This document shows positions 1-5,966 of a stretch of 9,698 nucleotides of DNA, piece after piece. The translations under genes and the position numbers were made by a program. The DNA is from an uncultured Oscillospiraceae bacterium (GTDB lineage Bacteria > Bacillota > Clostridia > Oscillospirales > Oscillospiraceae): NCBI GenBank assembly GCA_934572365.1, contig CAKTKX010000039.1, positions 1-9,698 of the forward strand, in the 5' to 3' direction. The notes beneath the pieces were generated by a model that saw only the letters and a list, made by a program, of their open reading frames with translations, had not been told where the DNA came from and did not search any database. How positions within the stretch are numbered: position 1 is the stretch's first letter; each line of letters starts with the position of its first letter.

Positions 1-20
1 GAAAGATCCCTAACATAAAC

Positions 21-63
21 AAAAAATCCGAACCCATCCCCCACAGGGAAGAAGTTCGGATTT
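21..63 (-). terminator. Rho-independent terminator of the tRNA operon
   Basis: A perfect 10-bp inverted repeat (24-33 with 54-63) encloses a 20-nt loop that has its own smaller C/G-rich pairing. On the minus strand the stem runs directly into a run of six T (26-21), then G and TTT. It lies 9 nt beyond the encoded CCA end of tRNA-Tyr, the expected place for the end of this transcript. On the plus strand the T run is much poorer, so minus orientation is preferred. Confidence 0.88.
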
Positions 64-71
64 CTTATGTT

Positions 72-156
72 TGGTGGGGGAGGACGGATTCGAACCATCG
101 AAGCGAAACGCAGCAGATTTACAGTCTGTCCCCTTTGGCCACTCGGGAACTCCCCC
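72..156 (-). tRNA. tRNA-Tyr (anticodon GTA)
   Basis: An 85-nt class II tRNA with the CCA end encoded (72-74). The acceptor stem GGGGGAG (156-150) pairs with CTCCCCC (82-76), and the discriminator is A. The anticodon loop CTGTAAA (124-118) gives anticodon GTA at 122-120. A variable arm with a GCG/CGC stem, and a T arm with loop TTCGAAT and five pairs (one G-U), complete the fold. A long variable arm is normal for bacterial tRNA-Tyr. A36-A37-A38 matches the recognition signature of MiaA, which is encoded in this same window, so i6A-type modification at A37 is predicted. It is the second tRNA of a two-gene transcript, 47 nt after tRNA-Thr. Confidence 0.97.
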
Positions 157-203
157 ATATTTTGTTCGTTCGGTTGCAGGCTCAAGAAATGCGCCGGTTC
201 TGG

Positions 204-279
204 TGGAGCCGGTAGACGGACTCGAACCCCCGACCTACTGATTACAAATCAGTTGCTCTACCAACTGAGCTATACCGGC
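204..279 (-). tRNA. tRNA-Thr (anticodon TGT)
   Basis: A 76-nt tRNA with encoded CCA (204-206) and discriminator T (207). The acceptor stem GCCGGTA (279-273) pairs perfectly with TACCGGC (214-208). The D stem is GCTC/GAGC. The anticodon stem ACTGA/TCAGT closes the loop TTTGTAA (248-242), giving anticodon TGT, which reads ACA and related Thr codons. The T arm has loop TTCGAGT, but its stem GGGGG/CCGTC contains a G-G opposition at positions 51-63 besides a G-U pair, which is slightly irregular. It is the first gene of the tRNA operon; its 5' end lies 21 nt past the -10 box. With U36 it is not a MiaA substrate. Confidence 0.97.
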
Positions 280-299
280 GTCTCGAACCGAACACGCTT

Positions 300-327
300 A
301 TTATAGCACGGAAAGTCGATTTGTCAA
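300..327 (-). promoter_or_regulatory. Sigma-A-type promoter of the tRNA-Thr/tRNA-Tyr operon
   Basis: On the minus strand the -35 box is TTGACA (327-322), the spacer is 16 nt, and the -10 box is TATAAT (305-300). Both hexamers are perfect consensus. A-rich tracts lie upstream of the -35 box. Transcription would begin near 293, leaving a leader of about 14 nt before tRNA-Thr. A very strong promoter suits stable RNA. It sits just past the ileS terminator, so the tRNA operon is an independent unit. Confidence 0.92.
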
Positions 328-349
328 GCTTTTTCGTGCGGCTTTTTGG

Positions 350-383
350 AAAAAGTTCGGGAGCGGTTTTCCCGCTCCCGAAC
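350..383 (-). terminator. Rho-independent terminator after ileS
   Basis: A perfect 12-bp stem (383-372 with 366-355) with a 5-nt loop is followed on the minus strand by TTTTT and then CCAAAAAG. It starts 31 nt past the ileS stop codon and separates ileS from the tRNA promoter. Stem and T tract make this a confident intrinsic terminator. Confidence 0.92.
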
Positions 384-414
384 AGCAACATTTTAGAGCT
401 TTTTTCGGGAAAAA

Positions 415-3204
415 TCAGAATTCTACGTCCATTTTTGCCACGACGGCGGCGCAGCGGGGGCAGAGTCCCTCGGCGTTTGCCTGTAGGCTGTGCATCCAGC
501 AGCGGGGACACTTGGTTCCCTTGGCCTCGGAGACGCCGACGGTCAGGCTCGGATAGTTGACGCCTGTGCCAACTTCAGCGCCTTCCTCGGGCTGCGCCCA
601 GACGCAGTCAGAGACGATGCACACCTCGGCCAGATTCACGCCCTCGCAGGCGGACTGGATGGCGGCGTCCTCCGTTTTCAGGGTGACGTGGGCTTCCAGC
701 GCCTTGCCGATACGCTTGTCGGCGCGCGCCTTTTCCAGAACGCCGTTGACGTCCTGGCGCAGCTTCATGACTACGTCCCACTTGGCCATGGCGGCGTCTT
801 CCAACGCGTACTGAGCAAAGCCATCGGGCATCTGGTTCAGCAGCACGTTCCGGGCGTCATCGGTGGCGCGGTGGGGCATGGACTGCCAGATCTCGTCGCA
901 GGTGAAGGCCAGGATGGGAGCAAACAGCTTCGCCATGGCGTCCAGGATCAGGAACAGCGCGCTCTGGGCGGAGCGGCGGCGCAGGCCGTCCTTTTCCTCA
1001 CAATAGAGCCGGTCTTTGATGATGTCCAGATAGAAGGAGGACAGCTCCACCACGCAGAAATCGTTGATGGCGTGGGACACCACGTGGAATTCGTAATTGT
1101 CGTAGGCCTTGCGGCAGGTCTGCACCAGCGCGTCCAGACGGGTCAATGCCCAGCGGTCAAGCTCCTCCATGTCTTCGGGGGCAACCAGGTTGTCGGGGTC
1201 GAACTCGTTCAGGTTGCCCAGGCAGTACCGGGCGGTGTTGCGGAATTTCAGGTAGCTCTGAGACAGCTGCTTGAAGATCTCCTTGGAGCAGCGGACGTCG
1301 GCGTGGTAGTCGGCAGAGCCTGCCCACAGACGCACGATGTCGGCACCGTATTCCTTGATCAGGTCGGCGGGGTCAATGCCGTTGCCCAGGGACTTGTGCA
1401 TGGCGCGTCCCTGGCCGTCCACCGTCCAGCCGTGGGTCAGAACCTGCTTGAAGGGTGCGCCGTGTCCCAGGGCGCCGACGGAGGTCAGAAGGCTGGACTG
1501 GAACCAGCCGCGGTACTGGTCAGCGCCTTCCAGATAGACGTCGGCGGGCCACAGCTCGGGGGTATCTCTCATGAGAGAAGCGTAGTGAGTAGAACCGGAG
1601 TCGAACCAGCCGTCCAGGGTGTCAGTCTCCTTGTCGAAGGACTTGCCGCCGCAGTGGGGGCAGCTCAAGTTTTCAGGGATCAGCTCCATGGCGTCCTTCT
1701 CAAACCAGACGTTGGAGCCGTACTCGTCGAACAGCTCGGAGATGTGGGCGATGGTCTCGTCGGTGCAGACGGGCTTGCCGCAGTCCCGGCAGTAGAACAC
1801 GGGGATGGGCAGACCCCAGCGGCGCTGACGGGAAATGCACCAGTCGGCGCGCTCCCGGATCATGCTGATCATCCGCTCGCCGCCCCAGGCGGGCAGCCAC
1901 TTCACGTCCTTGCAGGCGGCGATGGCCTCGTCCTTGAAGGAATCCACGGAGCAGAACCACTGAGGGGTCGCCCGGAAGATGATGGGCTTCTTGCAGCGGT
2001 CATGGTGGGGATAGGAGTGGACGATCTCTTCGGAGGCGAACAGAGCGCCGCTTTCCTTCATGTCCGCGAGAATGACGGGGTTGCTTTCTTCGGTCTTCAT
2101 ACCGGCGTACTTGCCGGCGTAGTCGGTGTGGCGGCCGTAATCGTCCACGGGGACGACCAGATCCATGCCGTAGCGCATGCAGGTCTGATAGTCGTCGGCA
2201 CCGAAGCCGGGGGCGGTGTGGACACAGCCGGTACCGGAATCCATGGTGACGTACTCGGCGTTCACCAGGCGGGAAGTCTTGTCAATGAAGGGATGCTGCG
2301 CCAGCATATTCTCAAAGAACTGGCCGGGGTAGGAGGCAATGACCTCGTAATGCTCGAAGCCGCCGATGTGCATGACCTTGTCCATCAGGGCTTCCGCCAT
2401 GATATAGGTCTCGCCGTTGTCAGCCTTGACCAGAACGTAAGTCTCTCTGGGGTGCAGGCAGATGGCCAGGTTGCCGGGCAGCGTCCAGATGGTGGTTGTC
2501 CAGATGACGAAGTAGGTGCGGCTCAGGTCGAAGCCCGCCAGCTTGCCCAGATCGTCCTTCATGGGGAACTTGACGTAGACAGAGGTGCAGGGGTCGTCGT
2601 GGTACTCAATCTCAGCCTCGGCCACGGCGGTGGCACACACGGGACACCAGTACACGGGCTTCAAGCCCTTGTAGATATAGCCCTTGTCGAACATCCGGCC
2701 AAAGACCTTGACCTCCCGGGCTTCAAAGTGCTTGTCCATGGTGCGGTAGGGGTGCTTCCAGTTACCCACCACGCCCAGACGCTTGAAGCCCGCCATCTGA
2801 CGCTGGATATAGGTCTCGGCGAATTCCTCGCAGGCGGCGCGGAACTGGGGAACGGGCATGGCCTTGTGGTTGAGCTTGCTCTTTTTGATGATGGCGGTCT
2901 CAATGGGCAGACCGTGGTTGTCCCAGCCGGGGACATAGGGGGTGTAATAGCCCATCATGGCGTGGCTGCGGACGATGAAGTCCTTCAGCGTCTTATTCAG
3001 GGCGTGACCCATGTGGATGTCGCCGTTGCTGAAGGGAGGGCCGTCATGCAGCACGAAGGGGGGGAGATCCTTGTTCTTTTCCAGCATGGCCTCATAGAGG
3101 TCCTGCTCCTCCCAGCGGCTGAGCATACCCGGCTCCCGGGTGGGCAGACCCGCCTTCATGGGGAAATCGGTTTTCGGTGTGATGATCGTGTTTTTATAAT
3201 CCAT
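415..3204 (-). CDS. ileS: Isoleucine--tRNA ligase
   Basis: Class I aminoacyl-tRNA synthetase that charges tRNA-Ile in the cytoplasm and edits misactivated valine. The product is 929 aa, a normal bacterial length. The HIGH region is HMGH at residues 64-67 within GPPFSNGDIHMGH. The CP1 editing domain runs from about residue 190 to 420 and contains GTGCVHTAPGFGADD (about 334-348). The LDGWFDSG segment is near 540. The KMSKS loop reads AMHKS (601-605) before LGNG. A C-terminal zinc finger has cysteines at about 899, 902, 915 and 918. I chose the ATG at 3204 because the protein then starts MDYKNT.. like Bacillus IleS and GGAGG (3220-3216) lies 11 nt upstream. An ATG at 3234 in the same frame has no ribosome-binding site and would place this GGAGG inside the gene. 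Expression is controlled by the T-box leader. The gene ends with TGA followed by a strong terminator. Confidence 0.97.
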   Translation of the reverse strand: MDYKNTIITPKTDFPMKAGLPTREPGMLSRWEEQDLYEAMLEKNKDLPPFVLHDGPPFSNGDIHMGHALNKTLKDFIVRSHAMMGYYTPYVPGWDNHGLPIETAIIKKSKLNHKAMPVPQFRAACEEFAETYIQRQMAGFKRLGVVGNWKHPYRTMDKHFEAREVKVFGRMFDKGYIYKGLKPVYWCPVCATAVAEAEIEYHDDPCTSVYVKFPMKDDLGKLAGFDLSRTYFVIWTTTIWTLPGNLAICLHPRETYVLVKADNGETYIMAEALMDKVMHIGGFEHYEVIASYPGQFFENMLAQHPFIDKTSRLVNAEYVTMDSGTGCVHTAPGFGADDYQTCMRYGMDLVVPVDDYGRHTDYAGKYAGMKTEESNPVILADMKESGALFASEEIVHSYPHHDRCKKPIIFRATPQWFCSVDSFKDEAIAACKDVKWLPAWGGERMISMIRERADWCISRQRRWGLPIPVFYCRDCGKPVCTDETIAHISELFDEYGSNVWFEKDAMELIPENLSCPHCGGKSFDKETDTLDGWFDSGSTHYASLMRDTPELWPADVYLEGADQYRGWFQSSLLTSVGALGHGAPFKQVLTHGWTVDGQGRAMHKSLGNGIDPADLIKEYGADIVRLWAGSADYHADVRCSKEIFKQLSQSYLKFRNTARYCLGNLNEFDPDNLVAPEDMEELDRWALTRLDALVQTCRKAYDNYEFHVVSHAINDFCVVELSSFYLDIIKDRLYCEEKDGLRRRSAQSALFLILDAMAKLFAPILAFTCDEIWQSMPHRATDDARNVLLNQMPDGFAQYALEDAAMAKWDVVMKLRQDVNGVLEKARADKRIGKALEAHVTLKTEDAAIQSACEGVNLAEVCIVSDCVWAQPEEGAEVGTGVNYPSLTVGVSEAKGTKCPRCWMHSLQANAEGLCPRCAAVVAKMDVEF

Positions 3205-3245
3205 CGGAATACTTACCTCCAAAAATGAATTCATGATAATGTGGG

Positions 3246-3265
3246 GCAGGGAAGTGCGCCCCTGC
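3246..3265 (-). repeat. Hairpin between the T-box terminator and the ileS ribosome-binding site
   Basis: A 6-bp inverted repeat GCAGGG/CCCTGC (3265-3260 with 3251-3246) with an 8-nt loop sits just downstream of the T tract of the T-box terminator and about 26 nt before the ileS GGAGG. It is not part of the standard T-box. Minus-strand GGCGCACT (3260-3253), which spans the loop and one stem base, is an exact complement of AGTGCGCC (3314-3307), which includes the first part of the 5' arm of the terminator. The structure is seen in sequence; a role is only a possibility. Confidence 0.45.
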
Positions 3266-3267
3266 GA

Positions 3268-3311
3268 TCAAAAGAAAAGCGCCCTTGTCTCGTCAAAAGA
3301 GACAAAGGCGC
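3268..3311 (-). terminator. Regulated terminator of the ileS T-box leader
   Basis: A 13-bp stem (3311-3299 with 3291-3279, one G-U pair) with a 7-nt loop is followed by TTTTCTTTTG on the minus strand. Its 5' arm begins with GCG and ends with TCTC, which can instead pair with the CGC and GAGA of the T-box motif just upstream to make the antiterminator. This gives the usual choice between termination and readthrough. Confidence 0.9.
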
Positions 3312-3531
3312 ACTCACCTCTGCGGTACCACTCTCGTTCCGGCAAAACCGGCACTCACAGGGAATCTCTGAATCAGAGCTTCCCTTACGCTGTATCGGGC
3401 GTGTCCCGGCGCGGTCTACTGCCTTTCGGGTTCGGCGCGCTGCTCGGAGGTGATGCAAACCGTCTCCTGCTTACTGCCTTGCACCAAAACGGCAGCTCTC
3501 TGAAAGCGGCGGAACGGCTTACGTGTCCTCG
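3268..3531 (-). promoter_or_regulatory. T-box riboswitch (tRNA-Ile responsive) upstream of ileS
   Basis: Nascent-RNA switch that binds uncharged tRNA-Ile and allows transcription into ileS. Stem I spans about 3531-3446: the basal GAGG (3530-3527) pairs with CCTC (3450-3447), CCGT pairs with ACGG above the specifier loop, then comes an AGAGAG bulge, and CTGCC/GGCAG closes a distal loop containing GGTGCAAGG, all classic stem I elements. The specifier codon is ATC (3454-3452), followed by A, which matches the downstream gene. Further hairpins follow: 3384-3360, and GCCGG TTTT (G)CCGG-type stem III at 3352-3339. The T-box motif AGAGTGGTACCGCA is at 3334-3321, where UGGU would pair with the tRNA acceptor end. 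The terminator follows. The leader begins only about 30 nt after the divIVA stop. I see no convincing promoter there (the best is TATACG at 3549-3544 with a poor -35), so it may be partly read from divIVA. Confidence 0.95.
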
Positions 3532-3559
3532 TCAAAGCTTAAACGTATAGTTTTTTCCC

Positions 3560-4294
3560 TTATCTGCGGGAAGTGGGATCGTAGTTGCGGCCGAATTGCA
3601 GGTTCAGGCTGGCAAAGCGGCTGGTGGTGGAATCATTGGCGGTGGGGTGCTTGGGCGCGGCCTTGGGGGCGCTGTCCGTGGTGGTGCCGATGATCGCTTC
3701 GATGTTCTGGGAGATCTCGTCGGCTACGTCGTCGCTGCTGGCCTTGGGGACAGGAGCGGCGGGGGCAGCGGGCGCTACAGGGGCGACGGGAGCTGCAGGG
3801 GCGGCCGGCGCGTTGGCGGTCTTGATCCGATCCAGAGCCTGGATGCAGGAGCGCATCTGATCCTGAATCTCATTGATCCGGGCGGAGGCGGTTCTGCGGG
3901 CTTCTTCCAGGCGAGCGTTCTCGGCGGCGATCAGGGCGCTGTTATTGGGAACGCTCTGTACGGGCTGGGCGACGGGCTGAGCAGCCTGAGCGGCGGCAGC
4001 GGCGTTGGCGTTGCTGAGCATCTTGGCGCACTTGGCCTCGGCCTCCATGACCATCTTGTCACAGGTGCGCTGGGCGTTGGCGACGGCTTCCTTCATGGCC
4101 GCTTCATTCTTGCGGTACTCTTCCAGCTTGCCGACGAGGACGCGCATCTTGCTTTTCAGAAGAGCGTTCTCTTTGTACAGCGTTACGTAATCCTCCGTCA
4201 GAGGCTCCAGAAACTCGTCCACCTGCTGCATATTGTAGCCGCCAAAGGTAGACTTGCTGAAAGAAATCTGATCGATCTGTTGCGGTGTAAACAT
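3560..4294 (-). CDS. divIVA: DivIVA-domain cell-division/polarity protein
   Basis: Coiled-coil protein of 244 aa that in Gram-positive bacteria gathers at curved membrane (septum, poles) and recruits division or wall-growth partners. Residues 1-65 are the DivIVA lipid-binding and first coiled-coil domain, with the hallmark FGGYNMQQVDEFLE (17-30) and a following charged heptad helix to about 95. A second helix lies near 120-158. Residues 160-184 are a low-complexity Ala/Pro/Val linker, followed by an acidic stretch and a Ser/Thr-rich tail that ends with a distinct segment rich in F, N and R (226-244). The ATG at 4294 has GGAAGG (4309-4304) 9 nt upstream. It starts 21 nt after the sepF stop, so the two are very likely co-transcribed. 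No terminator separates it from the ileS leader. The N-terminal family assignment is secure; the specific role (septal versus polar) cannot be read from sequence. Confidence 0.93.
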   Translation of the reverse strand: MFTPQQIDQISFSKSTFGGYNMQQVDEFLEPLTEDYVTLYKENALLKSKMRVLVGKLEEYRKNEAAMKEAVANAQRTCDKMVMEAEAKCAKMLSNANAAAAAQAAQPVAQPVQSVPNNSALIAAENARLEEARRTASARINEIQDQMRSCIQALDRIKTANAPAAPAAPVAPVAPAAPAAPVPKASSDDVADEISQNIEAIIGTTTDSAPKAAPKHPTANDSTTSRFASLNLQFGRNYDPTSRR

Positions 4295-4315
4295 GGTGAT
4301 TTACCTTCCTATCTT

Positions 4316-4870
4316 TTAGATATAGCTTTCAACCTCGGCCTGCAATGTTTCCAGGTCGCCCACAATGTCCATATTGTGGGGGCAGAACAGGTAAGCAGAC
4401 TGGGCAATCTTCTTCACGTCGCCGTCCAGGGCGTACACACAGCCGGACAGGAAATCCACCACCCGGCGAGCCATGGCCTTGTCCACATTTTCCATGTTGA
4501 CGATGACGGCTTTTCGGTTGCGGAGGTCATCGGCGGCCTTGGAGGTATCGTTGAAGCTGCCCGGACGGAACAGAACCACCTCCTGCTTGTTGCCGGTGTT
4601 CATATTCAGAACCTGGCCGGAGAAGCCGGCGGCGGGAGCGGCGGACGCGGTGCTGGTCATGGGGCCGAAGCCGTAATCGTCGGCTTCCTCCTCCTCTTCC
4701 TCTTCGGGGGCGGGAGTGGGCGCCGGTGCGCGGCGGGGTTTGCGGCGGGCGGGAGCAGGCTTCTCGGGTTCTTCATAATCATCGAGGTAATCGTCATCCT
4801 CGCCGTAATCATCGTAATCGTCGTCTGCGTAGGGCTGGGCAAATTTCTTTACGTTATCCCATAAGCTCAT
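4316..4870 (-). CDS. sepF: Cell division protein SepF
   Basis: SepF binds the FtsZ C-terminal peptide, forms rings or arcs on the membrane and helps align and tether the Z ring. The 184-aa product begins with a short amphipathic segment MSLWDNVKKFAQPY, the usual SepF membrane anchor. A strongly acidic Asp/Tyr/Glu stretch follows (16-35), then a Pro/Ala/Arg linker with a run of seven Glu (56-62). The compact SepF domain spans about 95-178, with the typical blocks VVLFRPGSFND, AVIVNMENVD, RRVVDFLSGCVYALDGDV and FCPHNMDI. The linker is longer than in Bacillus SepF (about 150 aa in total). AGGAGG (4885-4880) sits 9 nt before the ATG. It follows yggS by 29 nt and is probably driven both by read-through from yggS and by the promoter inside yggS. 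Confidence 0.96.
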   Translation of the reverse strand: MSLWDNVKKFAQPYADDDYDDYGEDDDYLDDYEEPEKPAPARRKPRRAPAPTPAPEEEEEEEADDYGFGPMTSTASAAPAAGFSGQVLNMNTGNKQEVVLFRPGSFNDTSKAADDLRNRKAVIVNMENVDKAMARRVVDFLSGCVYALDGDVKKIAQSAYLFCPHNMDIVGDLETLQAEVESYI

Positions 4871-4899
4871 TCTATATGTCCTCCTAATGTATGCTCACA

Positions 4900-5622
4900 T
4901 CATTTTGATGATTCCCTGGTATCGTCTTTCCCGTAGTTCCTGGCGCCAAAAATAGCGGTGCCGATTCGAACCATCGTGCTGCCGGAGGCAATCGCGTCGG
5001 CGAAGTCTCCGGACATGCCCATGGATAAACAGTCCACCTTGACATTATCGTATTTTTTTCGCCTTATGTCAACAGATAAGTGGAACATTTTTTGAAAAAA
5101 TTTTTGATTTTCTCCCGAAATGTGGCTGATTGGGGGAATTGCCATGAGACCTTTGATACATATGTTTGAAAATTCGCCGATTTTTTCCATCAGAGGAAGG
5201 ATGTCCCCGGCGGCAAAACCGGACTTGCTGGCCTCCTCGCCGATGTTGACCTCCAGCAGAATGTCCTGCACAATGCCCTGCCTGGCGGCTTCCCGATCGA
5301 TGGCGGCGAGCAGACGCTGCGAGTCCACGCTCTGAATGAGGGAGACCTTGCCCACCACCTGGCGAACCTTGTTGGTCTGCAAATGGCCGATGAAATGCAC
5401 CGGCGCGCCGTCGTAGGCGTTCTGGGCGAGCTTGGCGGTCAGCTCCTGCACCCGGTTTTCGCCGCAGCAGTCCACACCGGCGGCGATGGCCTGACGCACG
5501 GCGTCGGCGTCGTTCATTTTTGTGGCGGCGCAGAGTAGGATGTCCTTTGTGTCGCGTCCCGCGGCGAGGGCGGCGGCTTCCATCTGACGGCGGATTTCGG
5601 CGACGTTTTCGGCGATAGACAT
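4900..5622 (-). CDS. yggS: PLP homeostasis protein, YggS/YlmE/PLPBP family
   Basis: Single-domain alanine-racemase-fold protein that binds pyridoxal 5'-phosphate and is involved in vitamin B6 homeostasis; it has no known enzymatic turnover. The product is 240 aa, near the family norm. The PLP lysine is K35 in LLCAATKMND. Other family blocks are GENRVQEL (53-60), VHFIGHLQTNKVR (about 75-87), the SVDS strand, LSMGMSGDFADAI and the phosphate-binding MVRIGTAIFG near the C-terminus. The ATG at 5622 matches the usual family start; an upstream in-frame TTG at 5673 falls inside the preceding terminator and is unlikely. The ribosome-binding site is weak (purine-rich AGGAAAGAAAGAAG). In Bacillus the homologue ylmE also precedes sepF, so the position is conserved. 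The stretch coding for residues around 170-195 is strikingly AT-rich and contains a promoter on the coding strand. Confidence 0.95.
   Translation of the reverse strand: MSIAENVAEIRRQMEAAALAAGRDTKDILLCAATKMNDADAVRQAIAAGVDCCGENRVQELTAKLAQNAYDGAPVHFIGHLQTNKVRQVVGKVSLIQSVDSQRLLAAIDREAARQGIVQDILLEVNIGEEASKSGFAAGDILPLMEKIGEFSNICIKGLMAIPPISHISGENQKFFQKMFHLSVDIRRKKYDNVKVDCLSMGMSGDFADAIASGSTMVRIGTAIFGARNYGKDDTRESSK
5044..5072 (-). promoter_or_regulatory. Internal sigma-A-type promoter in yggS, likely for sepF-divIVA
   Basis: On the minus strand TTGACA (5072-5067, perfect) is followed by a 17-nt spacer and GATAAT (5049-5044, five of six bases). A-rich and T-rich tracts lie 20-45 nt upstream of the -35 box and resemble an UP element. 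It overlaps codons for VDIRRKKYDN of yggS. Transcription would start near 5037, about 165 nt before the sepF ATG. The match and spacing are much better than chance in a GC-rich window; activity is inferred. Confidence 0.7.
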
Positions 5623-5671
5623 AAGAATTCTTCTTTCTTTCCTGATTTGGATTTCGTTAGAGTTTCCCCGC

Positions 5672-5709
5672 AAAAAAGGGCAACGGAAGGCTGCTCCGTT
5701 GCCCTTTTT
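5672..5709 (-). terminator. Bidirectional-looking Rho-independent terminator after hfq
   Basis: A perfect 15-bp stem (5709-5695 with 5687-5673), with loop GCAGCCT on the minus strand. The outer pairs are A-T, giving a T6 run on the minus strand (5677-5672) and a T5 run on the plus strand. It begins 4 nt after the hfq stop and ends the mutL-miaA-hfq block. In the other direction it would also stop antisense transcripts from the yggS side. Confidence 0.92.
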
Positions 5710-5712
5710 GCG

Positions 5713-5943
5713 TCACGCAGTTGCGGCTGCGGCCTTCAGCGGTTTCATGGGGGCGAGGGTGGAGATGGCGTGCTTGTAAATCATCTGCTGCTTGCCATCG
5801 GATACCAGCACCACTACAAAGCTGTCGTAGCCCGTAATGACTCCCCGGAGCTGGAAGCCGTTCATCAGAAACAGGGTCACGGGAACCTTGTCCCGGCGAA
5901 CCTCCTTCAAAATGGCTTCCTGTAAGTTGATCGCGTCAGACAT
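5713..5943 (-). CDS. hfq: RNA chaperone Hfq
   Basis: Sm-fold protein that forms a hexameric ring and binds small RNAs and mRNAs. The product is 76 aa: the Sm core plus a short Ala-rich tail (APMKPLKAAAATA), so it lacks the long C-terminal extension of E. coli Hfq. L7-Q8 in the N-terminal helix, R16-R17 on the rim, D40 and F42 in the Sm1 motif, and Y56-K57-H58 (YKHAIST, Sm2) correspond to the known RNA-contact residues of the E. coli protein. The ATG at 5943 has AGAAGG (5956-5951) 7 nt upstream. The frame is open further upstream without a good start, and Hfq homologues begin at this Met. It lies 96 nt after miaA, in the same order as in many bacteria, and is followed by a strong terminator. 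Confidence 0.96.
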   Translation of the reverse strand: MSDAINLQEAILKEVRRDKVPVTLFLMNGFQLRGVITGYDSFVVVLVSDGKQQMIYKHAISTLAPMKPLKAAAATA

Positions 5944-5966
5944 ATGGATACCTTCTTTCTCATATT

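Noticed and set aside
72..156. tRNA as an integration site for a genomic island
   Set aside because: The tRNA genes are followed directly by their terminator, and no integrase or partial tRNA repeat is visible in the window.
490..3228. Very long open frame (over 900 codons) on the plus strand, antisense to ileS
   Set aside because: ileS on the other strand is a clear, full-length, conserved gene with T-box and terminator. The antisense product has a skewed Gly/Val/His/Asp/Gln composition typical of GC-rich shadows, no ribosome-binding site and no recognisable domain.
3205..3234. Upstream ATG at 3234 as the ileS start
   Set aside because: It has no ribosome-binding site, and the GGAGG at 3220-3216 would fall inside the gene. 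Homology favours the start at 3204.
3544..3572. Promoter for the ileS leader with TATACG as -10
   Set aside because: The -10 is mediocre and the matching -35 (TTCCCG) shares only three bases with consensus, so it is not listed as a feature.
3596..4864. Plus-strand frame of about 420 codons across divIVA and sepF
   Set aside because: It runs antisense through two recognisable genes and their gap, and has a Gly/Val/Leu-rich low-complexity product, so it is a composition shadow.
5623..5673. Upstream TTG at 5673 as the yggS start
   Set aside because: It lies within the hfq terminator hairpin and adds 17 residues not found in the family.
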